Shown: piece by piece, positions 1-10,800 of the stretch
Layout: the number at the start of each line of letters is the position of its first letter
Position numbering within the stretch: position 1 is the stretch's first letter
Origin: Danio rerio
Lineage: Eukaryota > Chordata > Actinopteri > Cypriniformes > Danionidae
Assembly (NCBI RefSeq): GCF_049306965.1
Contig: NC_133188.1
Location: 9,659,501-9,723,500 of the forward strand
Direction: 5' to 3'
Length of the DNA stretch: 64,000 bases
Notes under the pieces: generated by a model
Databases searched by the model: none
The model's input: only the letters and a program-made list of their open reading frames with translations
Told to the model about the DNA's origin: nothing
Program-made: the position numbers and the translations under genes

Positions 1-488
1 AAGTTTCCACATCTTGTTTATTATGAACAGCAGCTACGGTAATTATTCTCTTTTTTTTTCTCCATTTCCACCTGGGGATACTCATTCCGAGGTCTTTAGA
101 TTATCCGGAGTCACTGATTGGATCCAAGACCAGCGACGAGATGATCCCAAGGTGTCCATATCCAGGACCAGGCCGTATCCTGAGCTGCTGCTGTGCTGGT
201 GGTCATGGGGGAGTGGAGAGCATGAGACTGATTCCAGTGACCAACCAGGGACAGACTAGTCTTCGCTGAGGCCAGCTTCCAGCCTTCACCGCTGAGACTG
301 CAGCTCTACACTAACTTTTGGCCAGCGGAGAAATTAAAATGGTCGTGCCTGAAGGATTCGGATTTCTGCTTTCCAATCCGTCTCATCATGGACCAACGTT
401 TATCCTTTTCTCATCATCTTGTTTCTCATAATTTTTTTTATTAAATATAATTATTTGATCATTTGAATGAGTATTTAACTGTGAATTG
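1..488. other. Left flank, no gene recognised
   Basis: I see no coding region in this stretch. It is not part of the triplicated block, because no counterpart precedes A2 or A3. A pyrimidine-rich segment near 50-70 and a following region around 80-330 resemble dispersed fish repeat sequence, but I cannot name the family. The last eight bases (481-488) are the left target duplication of the adjacent hAT-like element. Confidence 0.5.
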
Positions 489-2212
489 CAGAGCCGGCCC
501 AAGGCATAAGCGAACTAAGCGGCTGCTTAGGGCCCCGTGGCCACCAGGGGGCCCCCAAGAGTGCTTGAAATTATTGTGTGACTTTCGTTTTAGTTTGTTA
601 ATTTGTGGATTAGTGGTGGAACAAAATATATGCCCATTTATAGTGTTATTTCTTGAACATTTGAACATGAACATTTAATTAGAAAGGCCTTGCGTTTATT
701 TCACTCTTACAGACCTTGTCAAAATCTTGTAGATGGTATTTTGGCAAAAAATTTTAGGGGAATTAAAAAACTTAAATATGTGAGTAAATAACTAATGTTC
801 TCCACTGTTGAAAACATACATGCTCAGAGGAGTCTGTGCTCACCTCTCAGAGCATTCTGATCAGTTGAAAAAATAGTGGGAATACATATTTTTTTAATTA
901 AAAATAAACCAGGGCTAAGCATAAAATGTTTCCATGTTTACATAAAATTAGTTGGTCAAGTTGTAATAAGTGTATATAAACTGCAATAAATTACTATTTT
1001 GGCCGTTTTATTCTTAAATGCATATTCCACTAAATTGAGATTTTGCTGCTGTGATAGAGATGTGCTCTCTTCAGTCATAAACTGCTCTCTGCACATCAGC
1101 ATTTTTAAGCTTGTTTGACAGATGAGCACTTGTTTTACATTGTTGCAATTCTATAAATGCGTGTTTATAAAAGAAATTCATCATAAATTTTTGATGCATT
1201 TTCCCCCTTCATTTACCAAAATTGTGATATATTGTGGCTGGTTTTCTTGTGATCTGTCAATATATCGCAGAATCTTTGATATCGTGATTGAAGCAGCAGT
1301 GCCCGGAACAGCAGCAAAATGCTTTTTCATGAACTTGGCGATTAAAAAAAATAAGCTTCTGATTTATACAATTTAGAGTTGGTAATACACTGCAAAAATA
1401 TTTTCTTTCTTATAGTTTTTGTGTGATTTTGTAGTCCAAATATCTAAAAATTCTTAAACCAATAAACATTTTCTAGAAAGATTTTTAGTCAAAATTATGT
1501 GAATTTTTCATTAAAAAAATAATCTGACAATTAGGGTAAATTAAAAAAAAGATTGTTTTATGTTTTAAATAAGATTATTTTACTTATCTCATTGGCAGAT
1601 TAATTTGTTTTACAAAAAAAAAATCCCTTAATTTAGAATTATTTCTGAGAACTGAAAATTTTTTGTACATATTTATTAATTTGATTTATATGCGAGTATG
1701 TCTAGAAAATGCTTCCTGATTTAGTTTGATTTTAATTTAAATAGATGTTTTAAGTTATTTGAACTACAAAATACAATATGGTTTTTTTTCAGTATTAACA
1801 TTTATATCCAATTAAAAAAGAAATTATCTTTATTGTCACTATGTTTGACTGTTTGGCAGCGTCTTGTGCCTGAATAATAATAAAAATAAGTATGTTATTG
1901 TCTACTTCCAGCTGCTTTTGTTTCTGCCAGCCCATATTAATGTTTTGTGTTATTTAGATTTTTGGCAAATAGTCATATAAAAAGTTGGATCAATAGGAAG
2001 TTGTTTCTGCAGAATAATATTTAGAATTGTCTTAAAACATATATTTTATGATGTAAGCAACACAGCTACAGCGAACATAATCAATAATGTGTGTTTTAAA
2101 TTTATAGTGTGCGAATTATCAAGGATTGATGATAATTTATCATATTGTTTGCACCAAAGGGGCCCCAAATAAAATCCTGCTTAGGGGCCCCTGAAGGCTT
2201 GGGCCGGCCCTG
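489..2212. mobile_element. hAT-like DNA transposon, non-autonomous
   Basis: Imperfect terminal inverted repeats start CAGAGCCGGCCCAAGG on the left and end CCTTGGGCCGGCCCTG in the reverse sense on the right, with GGGGCCCC-type subterminal blocks inside both ends. A perfect 8-bp direct repeat, GTGAATTG, flanks it (481-488 and 2213-2220), which is the hAT signature. The interior is AT-rich and I recognise no transposase, so it is probably a non-autonomous derivative. The ends resemble those of the hAT element in spacers B1 and B2, suggesting one family. Confidence 0.8.
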
Positions 2213-2384
2213 GTGAATTGATTTTAATTAATGAATAGGTTAGCACATTGCTTAATATAAGAATGTTCAGTGCATTTGCCTTTCTCTTTATAACTATTTT
2301 CAGAAGCCACCAAACTAGGTCAGAGGGAAAGATATAAATGGGAAAGAAAAATATTGTTTCCATTTCAAAATGTCTTTCGGGAAA

Positions 2385-2475
2385 CATTTTACCCCCAATA
2401 TGTAAAGCACTTTGAGTGTGCAGAAAAATTGCTATATAAATGTAAGGAATTACTATTATTAATTATTATTTATTC
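2385..2475. repeat. LINE/SINE 3'-tail-like repeat (A1)
   Basis: The segment has the form GTAAAGCACTTTGAGTG, then GCTATATAAATGTAAGGAAT, then an (ATT)n tail. That is typical of the 3' ends of fish L2-like LINEs and the SINEs that share their tail. Homologues lie at the same place in A2 (about 23230-23320) and A3 (about 49890-49985). Only the tail is recognisable. Confidence 0.5.
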
Positions 2476-3701
2476 ATTTCTATGTGAAACACTTTCATGA
2501 GCCCATTTAGCCAATAAGACAAAAACATAGTTTTACTAAAGTAAGCTTACATTTATCAACACAAAATGAACCTGACTGTATTATTGTAGTAAAGCCGTGG
2601 TTAATTGTGTTAAATATGCCATTTCAGCCTGCAGAATGGCATTTTAAACTGTGGCCTAACAAAAATATAGAAAAGAAATATCGAGTTCTGTAATATAAAA
2701 CTAAATAATTCCTCTCCCTGTATAGTTCCTATAAGGTTATCTAGTGTAATATTAAGGTAAACAAATGTAATATTAACAGAATTAGCAATCAATCTGACTG
2801 ATGTTAACATTAAAGATTTGATTGAGCTTTTAAGTAAAACAATAATTAGTTTAACGTTACAGTACCGTTAATATAACATTAATTACATTACAGTTACATT
2901 AAGTTGCATCAATGTTAGCATTAGCATCAACTGCTAATTAGCGCTAGCTAACTAGCCTGTGTGACATACAGTAATAAACGTTAGATCTAATTACACTGAC
3001 TTACATATTCATCGGTTTAATTTGTAATTGTTTATTTTATTTATGTTATTTTTTCTTTTTAATTCGCATTTTTCACTTAGTGAAGGCGGGGACTGTTGAC
3101 TAACGTTAGTAGCTCTAAATTAGTTGACTGGAATGCTGTGATGGTGTTAGCATGTAGCATGTTCACACATAAAATAAGTACAGTTCGCAATTAAAACCAT
3201 TTCCTACCTTTTGTTGTAACTTAATAAAATCTACTGCAATTGATGTCAACAAAGATGTTTAATCCACAAGAATTTGATCATTATTCCTACCTGTTAGCGT
3301 TCACATCTGTTCAGTCCTTATTTAGGCTAGAGTGGGTTATTATTGTGAATGAATCTGTGGATTTAAATAAATTGTGAGAGTCGATTCATCCTTGACCTTT
3401 TTATAAATACAACAGTTGCTTTGTTGCTGAATAAATGTCTTATTCACTTAAGACAGTGTCCTACCACCACCTACTGGCGGTTTCAGGTAATATGGATAAC
3501 ACTATTTTGTTGCATATTTTTCTTTTTAATTTATTATTTGAAGCATTATTCATTTAAAAAGAATTCACAAGAATAACGAATTTATATAATCATAATATAT
3601 AAAATATAATATAAACGATAATAATAATACTGTTAAAAATGATAAATAATTGATAATGAAAATATAAAATAACTGAAATGAGCTACACAAAATAAATGAA
3701 T

Positions 3702-3736
3702 CACACACACACACACACACACATACACACACACGC
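3702..3736. repeat. (CA)n microsatellite, short allele (A1)
   Basis: About 17 CA units with interruptions. The orthologous tracts are about 93 bp in A2 and 69 bp in A3, so this locus varies greatly in length among the copies. Confidence 0.95.
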
Positions 3737-3954
3737 GCGTATAAATATATATAAACATGGCAATATTTGTAATAAAGAGCAAAACGCAGAAAAAGTTGTG
3801 CATGACAGAAAAAAATACATAGGCCTAAGTGCAAAAATAAATGAATTAATAATTGGAAAAAATGTGTATAAGCAGGTGGCTGTGTGAGCACATTAAGGCG
3901 AATGAGTCAGTCAGTCTAGCGCGGGCCTGCATTAGAAGTTTGTTGTGTTTTAAA

Positions 3955-4053
3955 AAGTCTCTACGTAATTCCAAATGGAACTGTGGAACTCTGACATCAT
4001 CGGTGACAGTAAAAAGCTTTTGACGTAGCAGAAACTCTCAGTAGCTTCTTTGG
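3955..4053 (+). promoter_or_regulatory. Candidate core promoter of A1 kinase gene
   Basis: The 100 bp before the first ATG is highly conserved in A1, A2 and A3. It contains TGACATCATCGGTGACAG (ATF/CREB-like), an A-rich TAAAAAG box at about 4010, and TGACGTAG. In A3 the A-rich box reads TATAAAG, a TATA-like form. A2 and A3 have TACGTCATACC upstream where A1 has TACGTAATTCC, so A1 has lost one CRE-like half-site. The assignment rests on position and conservation; no transcript start is visible. Confidence 0.4.
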
Positions 4054-7000
4054 ATGTCTAGTAGTTCAGTACTTTCTGCGATTCAACAGTACAGTGATAA
4101 AATGGCATTTTCAAAACTGATTAACCGTCTGAAGAAAGCGTTTGGTGTTAAGTGTGCGAACGAACAACCGTGTGAGCCACTCGAACCCACCGGCAGCACG
4201 ACAGAGAATCACCGTCATCTGATGACCGATGACCCGGCCGTCGCTGCAGGAAAACAGGCAGGGAGACAGAAAAAGAGGAAACTCAAATTGTCTCCCATCT
4301 TCTTCGCCTGTTTTTCCAGAAGAAGAGCTACTGTTGTTGGTAAAATAGATTTATGAGCACTTTTAATTACTAAAGCATACTGTTAAACACACCAAACACA
4401 TCACATAAGTGTTTAAAGATCAGAAATGAACATTACTGGAAGACATTTTAGAAAGAGTTTCTTAAAGCCACAGTTCACATAAACATGACAATTCTGTCAT
4501 AATTTACTCCTTAAACCTGTTTGAGGTGCTTTCAGCCATTGACTTCCACAGTATTTTGTGTTCCTACAATGAAGGTTAATGGCTGCTGATTTCAGGAATT
4601 TTCTTCAGAATTTGTAGTTTTGTGTAAAAAACAGAAAAAATAAGAATTATTTGTATTAGGATTTTTTATTTCAGTGAGCTTTGCCTTTAGATATATAGTT
4701 TACTTGTTTGCTAATTCAATGCAGAAAACCCATGAAGATCATCAATAAAAACACATTGAGTAATGTTTCTGCAAATGAACTGTTCAAATATCTTGTCAAC
4801 AAGAGTTGTAGAGTCATATTAATGATGTTCCTTCCTCTCTTTAGATCAGCTATGTGTGCAGGAGATCCACGAACTTCACGCAGAGCCCATCAGTAGCTCT
4901 AAATTCTTCTGCGCTGCTGTGAGCAACCTGGAGCTGGAAGTTCTCCAACCTCCAGCTCTTGATGCTCCAGCAGACGAAGATTTGGACTCTAAACCGGAAG
5001 TGAACAGCTTTGACTCTGCAGTGGTCATTGAGAACGACTCTGCAGAGCTTCACTTCCCAACAGACAACGAATCCTCCCTCAGTGAGGACAGCCTGGAGCA
5101 AGAGCTTGATAGTCCTTCAAGTTCACCATCCGATGAGGACAATGAACTTCCAGTGAGCCAGCAGCTCATAACAGATGACATCTGTGACTCTGCCCTGGAT
5201 GAAAACTCGAACACTTCACCGGATCAGGTCTCACAAGAGGACTCTGCTGTGAAGTCTACAGCAGATAATGGGACCTGCTTGGACAATAGTAAGTTTGTTG
5301 CTGGAGTTCAGAACATTTGTTTAGGCTCATCAAACTTTGCAAAATTATACAGTTGAAGTCAAAATTATTCACCCTCCTGTGATTTTTTATTCATATTTTT
5401 TAAATATTTCCCAAATGATGCAGAGCAATAAAGTTTAAGTATTCAGAACTTTAAGCTGAACACTGGTATCTTGAAAATATCCAGTAAATATGATGTACTG
5501 TCATCACGACAAAGATAAAAGACATCAGTTATTAGAAATGAGTTATTAAAACTATCATGTTCTGAAATCTGACAATAATTCTGACTTCAACTGTTTGTGT
5601 TTTTATTTGGTTTATAATTTAATGACATTTTCTTCATTTTTAACAGATGACATCAGCTGCCGCTACAAACTCGGAAAGCAGCTTGGTGAAGGAGGTTTCG
5701 GCTCCGTGTATGAGGGGATTCGCATACAGGATGGTCTGCAGGTATTCATTTTTGTAGACTCAAATCCTCTGATGAAGTTCCCTGTTTAAAGAACATCATC
5801 AGAGCTTTCATTGTTTGGACATTTCTGCTGACGAATGAATCCTCTGTTCAGGATTTATGACTGAATGAAATGATCTCCGTGCACATGTTAATTGTTGGCT
5901 TGTTCCTTTAAACAGGTGGCAGTTAAATTTGTCCAGAAGACCCCAAATATGCAAGATGTCAGCTCTGTGAGTAGACTACACTTTCTGTTCGCTGTGTTCA
6001 GTTTATAAAGTCTTATATTTATTATAGACCACAGGCTGTGGTCAGAAACCCTTGTTTGAAAACCAACATTATTATTTTGTTTTCAGTCATGTGACCAGCC
6101 ACTTCCTCTAGAGATCACCTTGGCAAACATGGCCAGCGGTGGCTCCAGGTGTCCGAATATTATTAAGCTCCTGGACTGGCAGGTCTTTGAAAACCATTAT
6201 GTCATGGTGATGGAGCGGCCTAGTCCAAGCATGGACCTGGAGGCATTCCTTGAAGTCAGCGGAGGAGTCCTCAGTGAGAAAACAGCACATACCATCATGA
6301 GGCAAGCTGTTTATGCGGCCAATGTGTGCTGTTACCGCGGGGTGTTCCACCGGGACATTAAGCTTCAAAACCTGCTGGTGAACCCCGACACACTGGAAGT
6401 CAAGCTGATCGACTTCGGGTGTGGAGACTTCATGATGGAATCAGCCTACAGTCTCTTCTCTGGTAGGTGTTTTGAATAGTGTGGTCAAAAGTATCGACTT
6501 CGGTACCAATCGATTCTGACATTTAACAAGTCAATTTGAGCGCTGTTAAACACCACTGATTGGCCATTGGTGTTCACATGCTCAGCAAATATGACTGTGA
6601 TGAGTGTCGGTATCGATTGGTAGTTGATACTTTTGACATCACTAGTTATGAATGTGCATAAGCATTATTAATATACGTATTGAAAGCTGGTTAATTAGCA
6701 CAGCTGAAGCCCATCTGGTATATATATTCAACATGATGCTAAACTAAACGTCTCTCCTCCAGGCACAGAAGCGTACATCCCGCCAGAGTTTTATGAAAAA
6801 GGATGCTACCGGGCCAAACCAGCGACGGTCTATTCTCTTGGGGTTCTTCTGTTCACAATGCTCCATGGAGAATTCCCATTAGCGTATGACCTGTACTACC
6901 TTCAACATGACTGGTCCAAATTTACCCTCTCTCAAGGTGAGATGTTCATCAAAGAACAATTAAGTGAAACAGCTTAATAATAATAATAACAATAACCTCA

Positions 7001-7123
7001 CCTCTCCATTTCTTCTTCACAGAATGCTGTGATATGATGACGGCTTGTCTGCATGAGAATCCAGAGTGCAGAATTCCTCTAGAAGAGATGCCTTACCACG
7101 ACTGGTCCATGCTGGAGTTCTGA
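4054..7123 (+). CDS. PIM-family serine/threonine kinase (pimr-like), copy A1
   Basis: Seven exons with GT-AG borders: 4054-4339, 4845-5288, 5647-5741, 5916-5966, 6087-6462, 6763-6936 and 7023-7123. They join in phase to 508 aa. A second in-frame ATG at 4102 has a better Kozak context and would give 492 aa. Residues about 71-92 are strongly basic, and exon 2 (about 96-243) is an acidic, serine-rich tail with no known fold. The kinase domain follows: Gly loop LGEGGFGSV (256-264), VAVK lysine K279, helix-C Glu301, the PIM-type hinge ERPSPSMDLEAF, HRDIKLQN (D382), DFG (401-403) and YIPPEF instead of APE. The Pro-containing hinge and PPE are hallmarks of PIM kinases, which are constitutively active and promote survival and growth. 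All catalytic residues are present, so it is probably active. The long N-terminal extension is unlike mammalian PIMs, which are about 310 aa, but fits the expanded zebrafish pimr family. The exact member is not determined. Confidence 0.93.
4459..4620. repeat. Diverged copy of a common cyprinid repeat in kinase intron 1 (A1)
   Basis: Intron 1 contains words such as CACAGTTCACATAAA, TTCTGTCATAATTTACTC and CATTGACTTCCACAGTATTT. They match the widespread fish repeat that begins AAAGGGATAGTTCAC, a better copy of which lies at 63383-63530. A2 and A3 have the same insertion, so it predates the triplication. Confidence 0.55.
5350..5593. mobile_element. Tc1/mariner-type MITE in kinase intron 2 (A1)
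   Basis: Terminal inverted repeats are CAGTTGAAGTCAAAATTATT on the left and AATTCTGACTTCAACTG on the right, with TA at the left target site. This family is very common in zebrafish introns. It is shared by all three copies (A2 26235-26481, A3 52876-53052), so it predates the triplication. The A3 copy has a 70-bp internal deletion. There is no coding capacity. Confidence 0.75.
6481..6642. mobile_element. Palindromic MITE in kinase intron 5 (A1)
   Basis: Ends GTGGTCAAAAGTATCGAC and GTTGATACTTTTGACATCAC are inverted repeats, and the inner ACCAATCGAT/ATCGATTGGT also pair. It is about 160 bp and non-coding. It is shared at the same position in A2 (about 27370-27530) and A3 (about 53941-54102). 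The superfamily is uncertain, since no clean target duplication is visible. Confidence 0.6.
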
Positions 7124-7171
7124 GTGACATTAGCAGAATGTTTTGTATATTTGATTTTTCTACATGTCTGT

Positions 7172-7177
7172 AATAAA
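7172..7177 (+). promoter_or_regulatory. Polyadenylation signal of A1 kinase gene
   Basis: AATAAA lies 49 bases after the stop codon and is followed by a T/G-rich stretch (TTGTGTTGTGG). It is conserved at the same place in A2 and A3. It would give a very short 3' UTR. Confidence 0.75.
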
Positions 7178-7460
7178 GATATATTTTATTGAACTCACTT
7201 GTGTTGTGGCTTATATTGTGATCTAGCCCCAGTGTTGTCAGATTGTGTGGATTTAAAATGGTTTTGTTTGGGGTGACAAAAATTTGGCATGAGGTTTGAA
7301 CAGCATCCAGTCCTTTCCAACACACACTGCAGTTGACACTGGCGTCATTACGGCGCACTTTTAGAAATACACTTTTTCAGAATGCTGTACAGCGCTGACC
7401 CAAAACCTAAACATATCAGTCACTGCGACATAAGCAAATCATCCATAAATATTCCAATGG

Positions 7461-7466
7461 TTTATT
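7461..7466 (-). promoter_or_regulatory. Candidate polyadenylation signal of A1 HtrA2-like gene
   Basis: TTTATT on the + strand is AATAAA on the - strand, about 410 bases after the protease stop codon. A second candidate is at 7574-7579. The convergent kinase polyadenylation signal is under 300 bp away, so the two transcripts end close together. Confidence 0.5.
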
Positions 7467-7877
7467 GTGAAATCAGAGCTGTTCAGAAAAATGTATTAAA
7501 ATACAAACGTCGTAACATGAGAATGTGAGACTCAATACAAAACATCAGCATTTTCACAATAAGAGCACCCAGTTTTATTAAGGTCTTTGAGTGTTTGTTG
7601 CCATCATGACAATCCTAAACAAAATATTCAGTGATATTCCTTCAAATCAATACTGATAGTGTAGTTTGCGCAGACACACTGAGGTTTATCCAGTGTACAG
7701 AAGTCTGAATCATCCACATTATTTCATACGCTTCCAGAAACACGTTTACTACACGAATGTCCAGCGTTTGCTAAAACTGTTCAACTCTTTAGATGATTCC
7801 TTTCTTACAACATCTCCAACTATGACAGCTTCTCATTACTCACCATTTCTTAATCTTACTAAATACTTGACTTGATG

Positions 7878-10800
7878 TCACTCTGTGGACTCTGGGGTCA
7901 TGTGCAGCATGAGCAGGTCGGCCCCCCGGCGGACCACCACATTTAAGCTTTCGCTGGTCCTCACAGCATTATATATCTCCTCCGACGTGTTCACCTTTAC
8001 CCCATTGATCTCAATAATAACATCTCCTGGCTTCATTCCGGCTCTGCAAAACAGAAAACAGGAAATGACATCATCAATAGGATGCCTTAATCAACAGCTG
8101 ATAACATCATGTTCAGAGAGCAGCACACCTGTTGGCTGGAGATCCTACAATCACACGGTGGATGAGAACTCCATGAGAAACATCAGGGAAGGACGGGTCT
8201 CGCATCCTTAGCTCTTCGATTATACTGAGGAGGGGAAAAAGAGAATTTAAAGATAATAAAAGACTCACTTTAGTGCAAACACAGGAGTGTGTGCACAGGG
8301 AAATACGCAAAAATGTAATCCATGTAACAGTGTGCACAAACACACGTGAGCTAATACGATTGATTATTAACCAGTGTCTGCACATTTTATGACCAAAATT
8401 TATGAGCAATTTCTTTTTAGTCAGGCCTGTGGATATCTTTCAATATCCATAACACACATTTAATCTGATTCATTACAGCATGTACTGATAAATTAATTCA
8501 ATGCATTGCAAATTAACAGCATTTCTATTGTCACACTCTATGCCAGGGGTGGCCAACCCTGTTCCTGGAGATCTACCTTCTTGCAGATTTCAGTTGCTAC
8601 CCATATCAAACACACCTGAACAAATCAATTAGGACCTGAACACCACGTGATAATTACAGGCAGGTGTGTTTGATATGGGTTGCAACTGAACTCTGCAGGA
8701 AGGTAGATCTCCAGGAACAGTGTTGGCCACCCCTGCTCTATGCAAATGAAGTAGTGTGAATGTTTTGTTGAGGTGTTTTTGGTTGAAGCGAATGTAATAT
8801 TGATTGTTATGCTGATATATCTACAGAGATGGGAAGTACAAATACTTTGTTACTGTACTTAAGTAGATTTTTCTAGTATCAGTACTTTACTCCACTACTT
8901 ATTTCTTTGACTACTTTTTACTTCTTACATTTTTACACAAATATCTGTACTTTCTGCTCCTTACATTTTTTAATTCACGCACGTTACTTTTATTTTCATG
9001 TGTTTGGTGGCACGATCAATATTATTTCGTGTCATTGCGCAATATGAACAGTTTTGATGCAGTCAGTCCATATTTCCTCATTGTGCACCTGTGTGCTGCA
9101 CTGTGTGGCCTTTTCAAGGCTATTGCGCACTGTACATGGTTTAGTTAATGAAGATTACAATGAGAAAGGCTAGGATGACTACGCAGATGTGACAGAGGGA
9201 GACGTTAAATCTAATATGACTGATGCTGCCCTGTTTACACGATAATAAAACACATTTTGCTCGTTCAGATCACAGGTAGACAACCAATCTCTCTAAATTA
9301 ACCGTTTGACTTTTATTTTAGGTACTTTATTATTAAAGACAAATTACTGACATTTGTGTTTTTTATACAGGGAAATTACAATATTATTTATACAGTATTT
9401 TTTCTGTTATTTTAAATTATATTCAAAAGTTGGTAAAAATTACAAACATTATCTGTAAGTTAACGGCTTGACTGTTATTTTATGTACTATAAGTAATGGC
9501 AAATTACAGCAATTTGTCTGTTTTGTACAATAAAATTGATGTATTATTTACAGTGTTTTTTCCTGTTTTTTAAGTACATTTAAAATTCTAAAGTAATAAA
9601 TTGTAATTACTTGAATTAATTACTTTACTAAAAAAAAAAAAAAAAGTCAAATGACTGGCAGCTACGGCTGCCAAACAAAAACTATAAAATTAAGGTAAAA
9701 TTTCTTTGTTGAAAAAAAGTTCAAAAAGTAATAAATCTACAGATATTTGTATTAAAATGTTTACAGAGAAACACTGTTATTTTACAGACTTTTTCTAAAT
9801 TATTACGAACAAATCCATCTAATAAAGTAACACACTAAGAGTGCTCACATACACCTGTTTCAGATTCTGCTGATTGCACACACATAGTCGGAGGATCGTT
9901 ATGAACTGATTACATGCACTTTAAAAGCAGCACAGACGCACGCACCAATTGCTTAGTCTTGTTATACTGCTACTGTGAACATAATGATGCGTTTCTCTTC
10001 TTTTGCTTTGTTTGTAAGTTGTTTATGTTGTTTGCTGCTAGGACTGATCATTTGCTTGATAATTGACCATGACTCTGGATTCACTGCATACATCTGTTTG
10101 CAGTTTGCCCCTGTGTAGACTTGTTTGCCTGACCATCTCTGTGTAATAAACCTGCATTTGAATCTGCACCTCTTTGTCAGGGTCCCCTTAACGTTACAGT
10201 TCCATTTCATTTAAGATTTGGAACTGAATCAATTCATACAACGTAAACCTCTATATGTTTTAAAGTAATACTATTCAATAAAATGTAATGTTATAGTTGT
10301 GAGAATTTTAATCAGTTGTATCTCAATTGATGTTTTTTCCAAACTTTTTTGATCCAAAATAAAACTGTTAAATTACAACCAAAAGCATGTCTTGTCATTT
10401 TATTAAAGGCGTTTAATTGTAAAAAAATAGCGTTGTTTTCTCTTGAACTTTTAGTGCAGTCACTTTATTGATAGCGTTCGATCATAATAATCTAGGAAAA
10501 GTCTGTAAAATAACAGTGTTTCTCTGTAAAACTCTTATTGTGTTACTTTATTAAATGGATTTGATAGTAATAATCTAGGAAAAGTCTGTAAAATAACTGT
10601 TTTTCTGTAAAAATTTTAATGACAATATCTGTAGATTTATTATTTTTTGCACTTTATTTAAACAAAGAAATTTTACTGTAATTTTATGGTTTTTGTTTGG
10701 CAGTCGTAGCTGCCAGTCATTTGACCTTTTTTATGATTTTTTTTTACAGTGTAGATCATTGAAATGGCAGAAAGTATGTCCACGGTTTAATTACTCTTGC

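Larger units (their letters stand above)
2476..4053. other. 5' flank of the A1 kinase gene
   Basis: This AT-rich stretch has no coding region I can support. It holds scattered GTTAACAT/TAACGTTA-type words around 2750-2990, a CA microsatellite (3702-3736) and, next to the gene, a promoter-like region. The same flank precedes the kinase gene in A2 and A3. Confidence 0.5.

Noticed and set aside
3565-3891. Open frame rich in VCVCVC or HTHTHT residues
   Set aside because: It is a translation of the CA microsatellite and flanking AT-rich DNA. Length and frame change among the copies.
6108-6368. 86-residue open frame on the - strand, kept in all copies
   Set aside because: It is antisense to kinase exon 5.
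7885-8211. 108-residue open frame on the + strand, kept in all three copies
   Set aside because: It is the antisense of the protease PDZ exons and the short intron between them. Its conservation comes from the real gene on the - strand.
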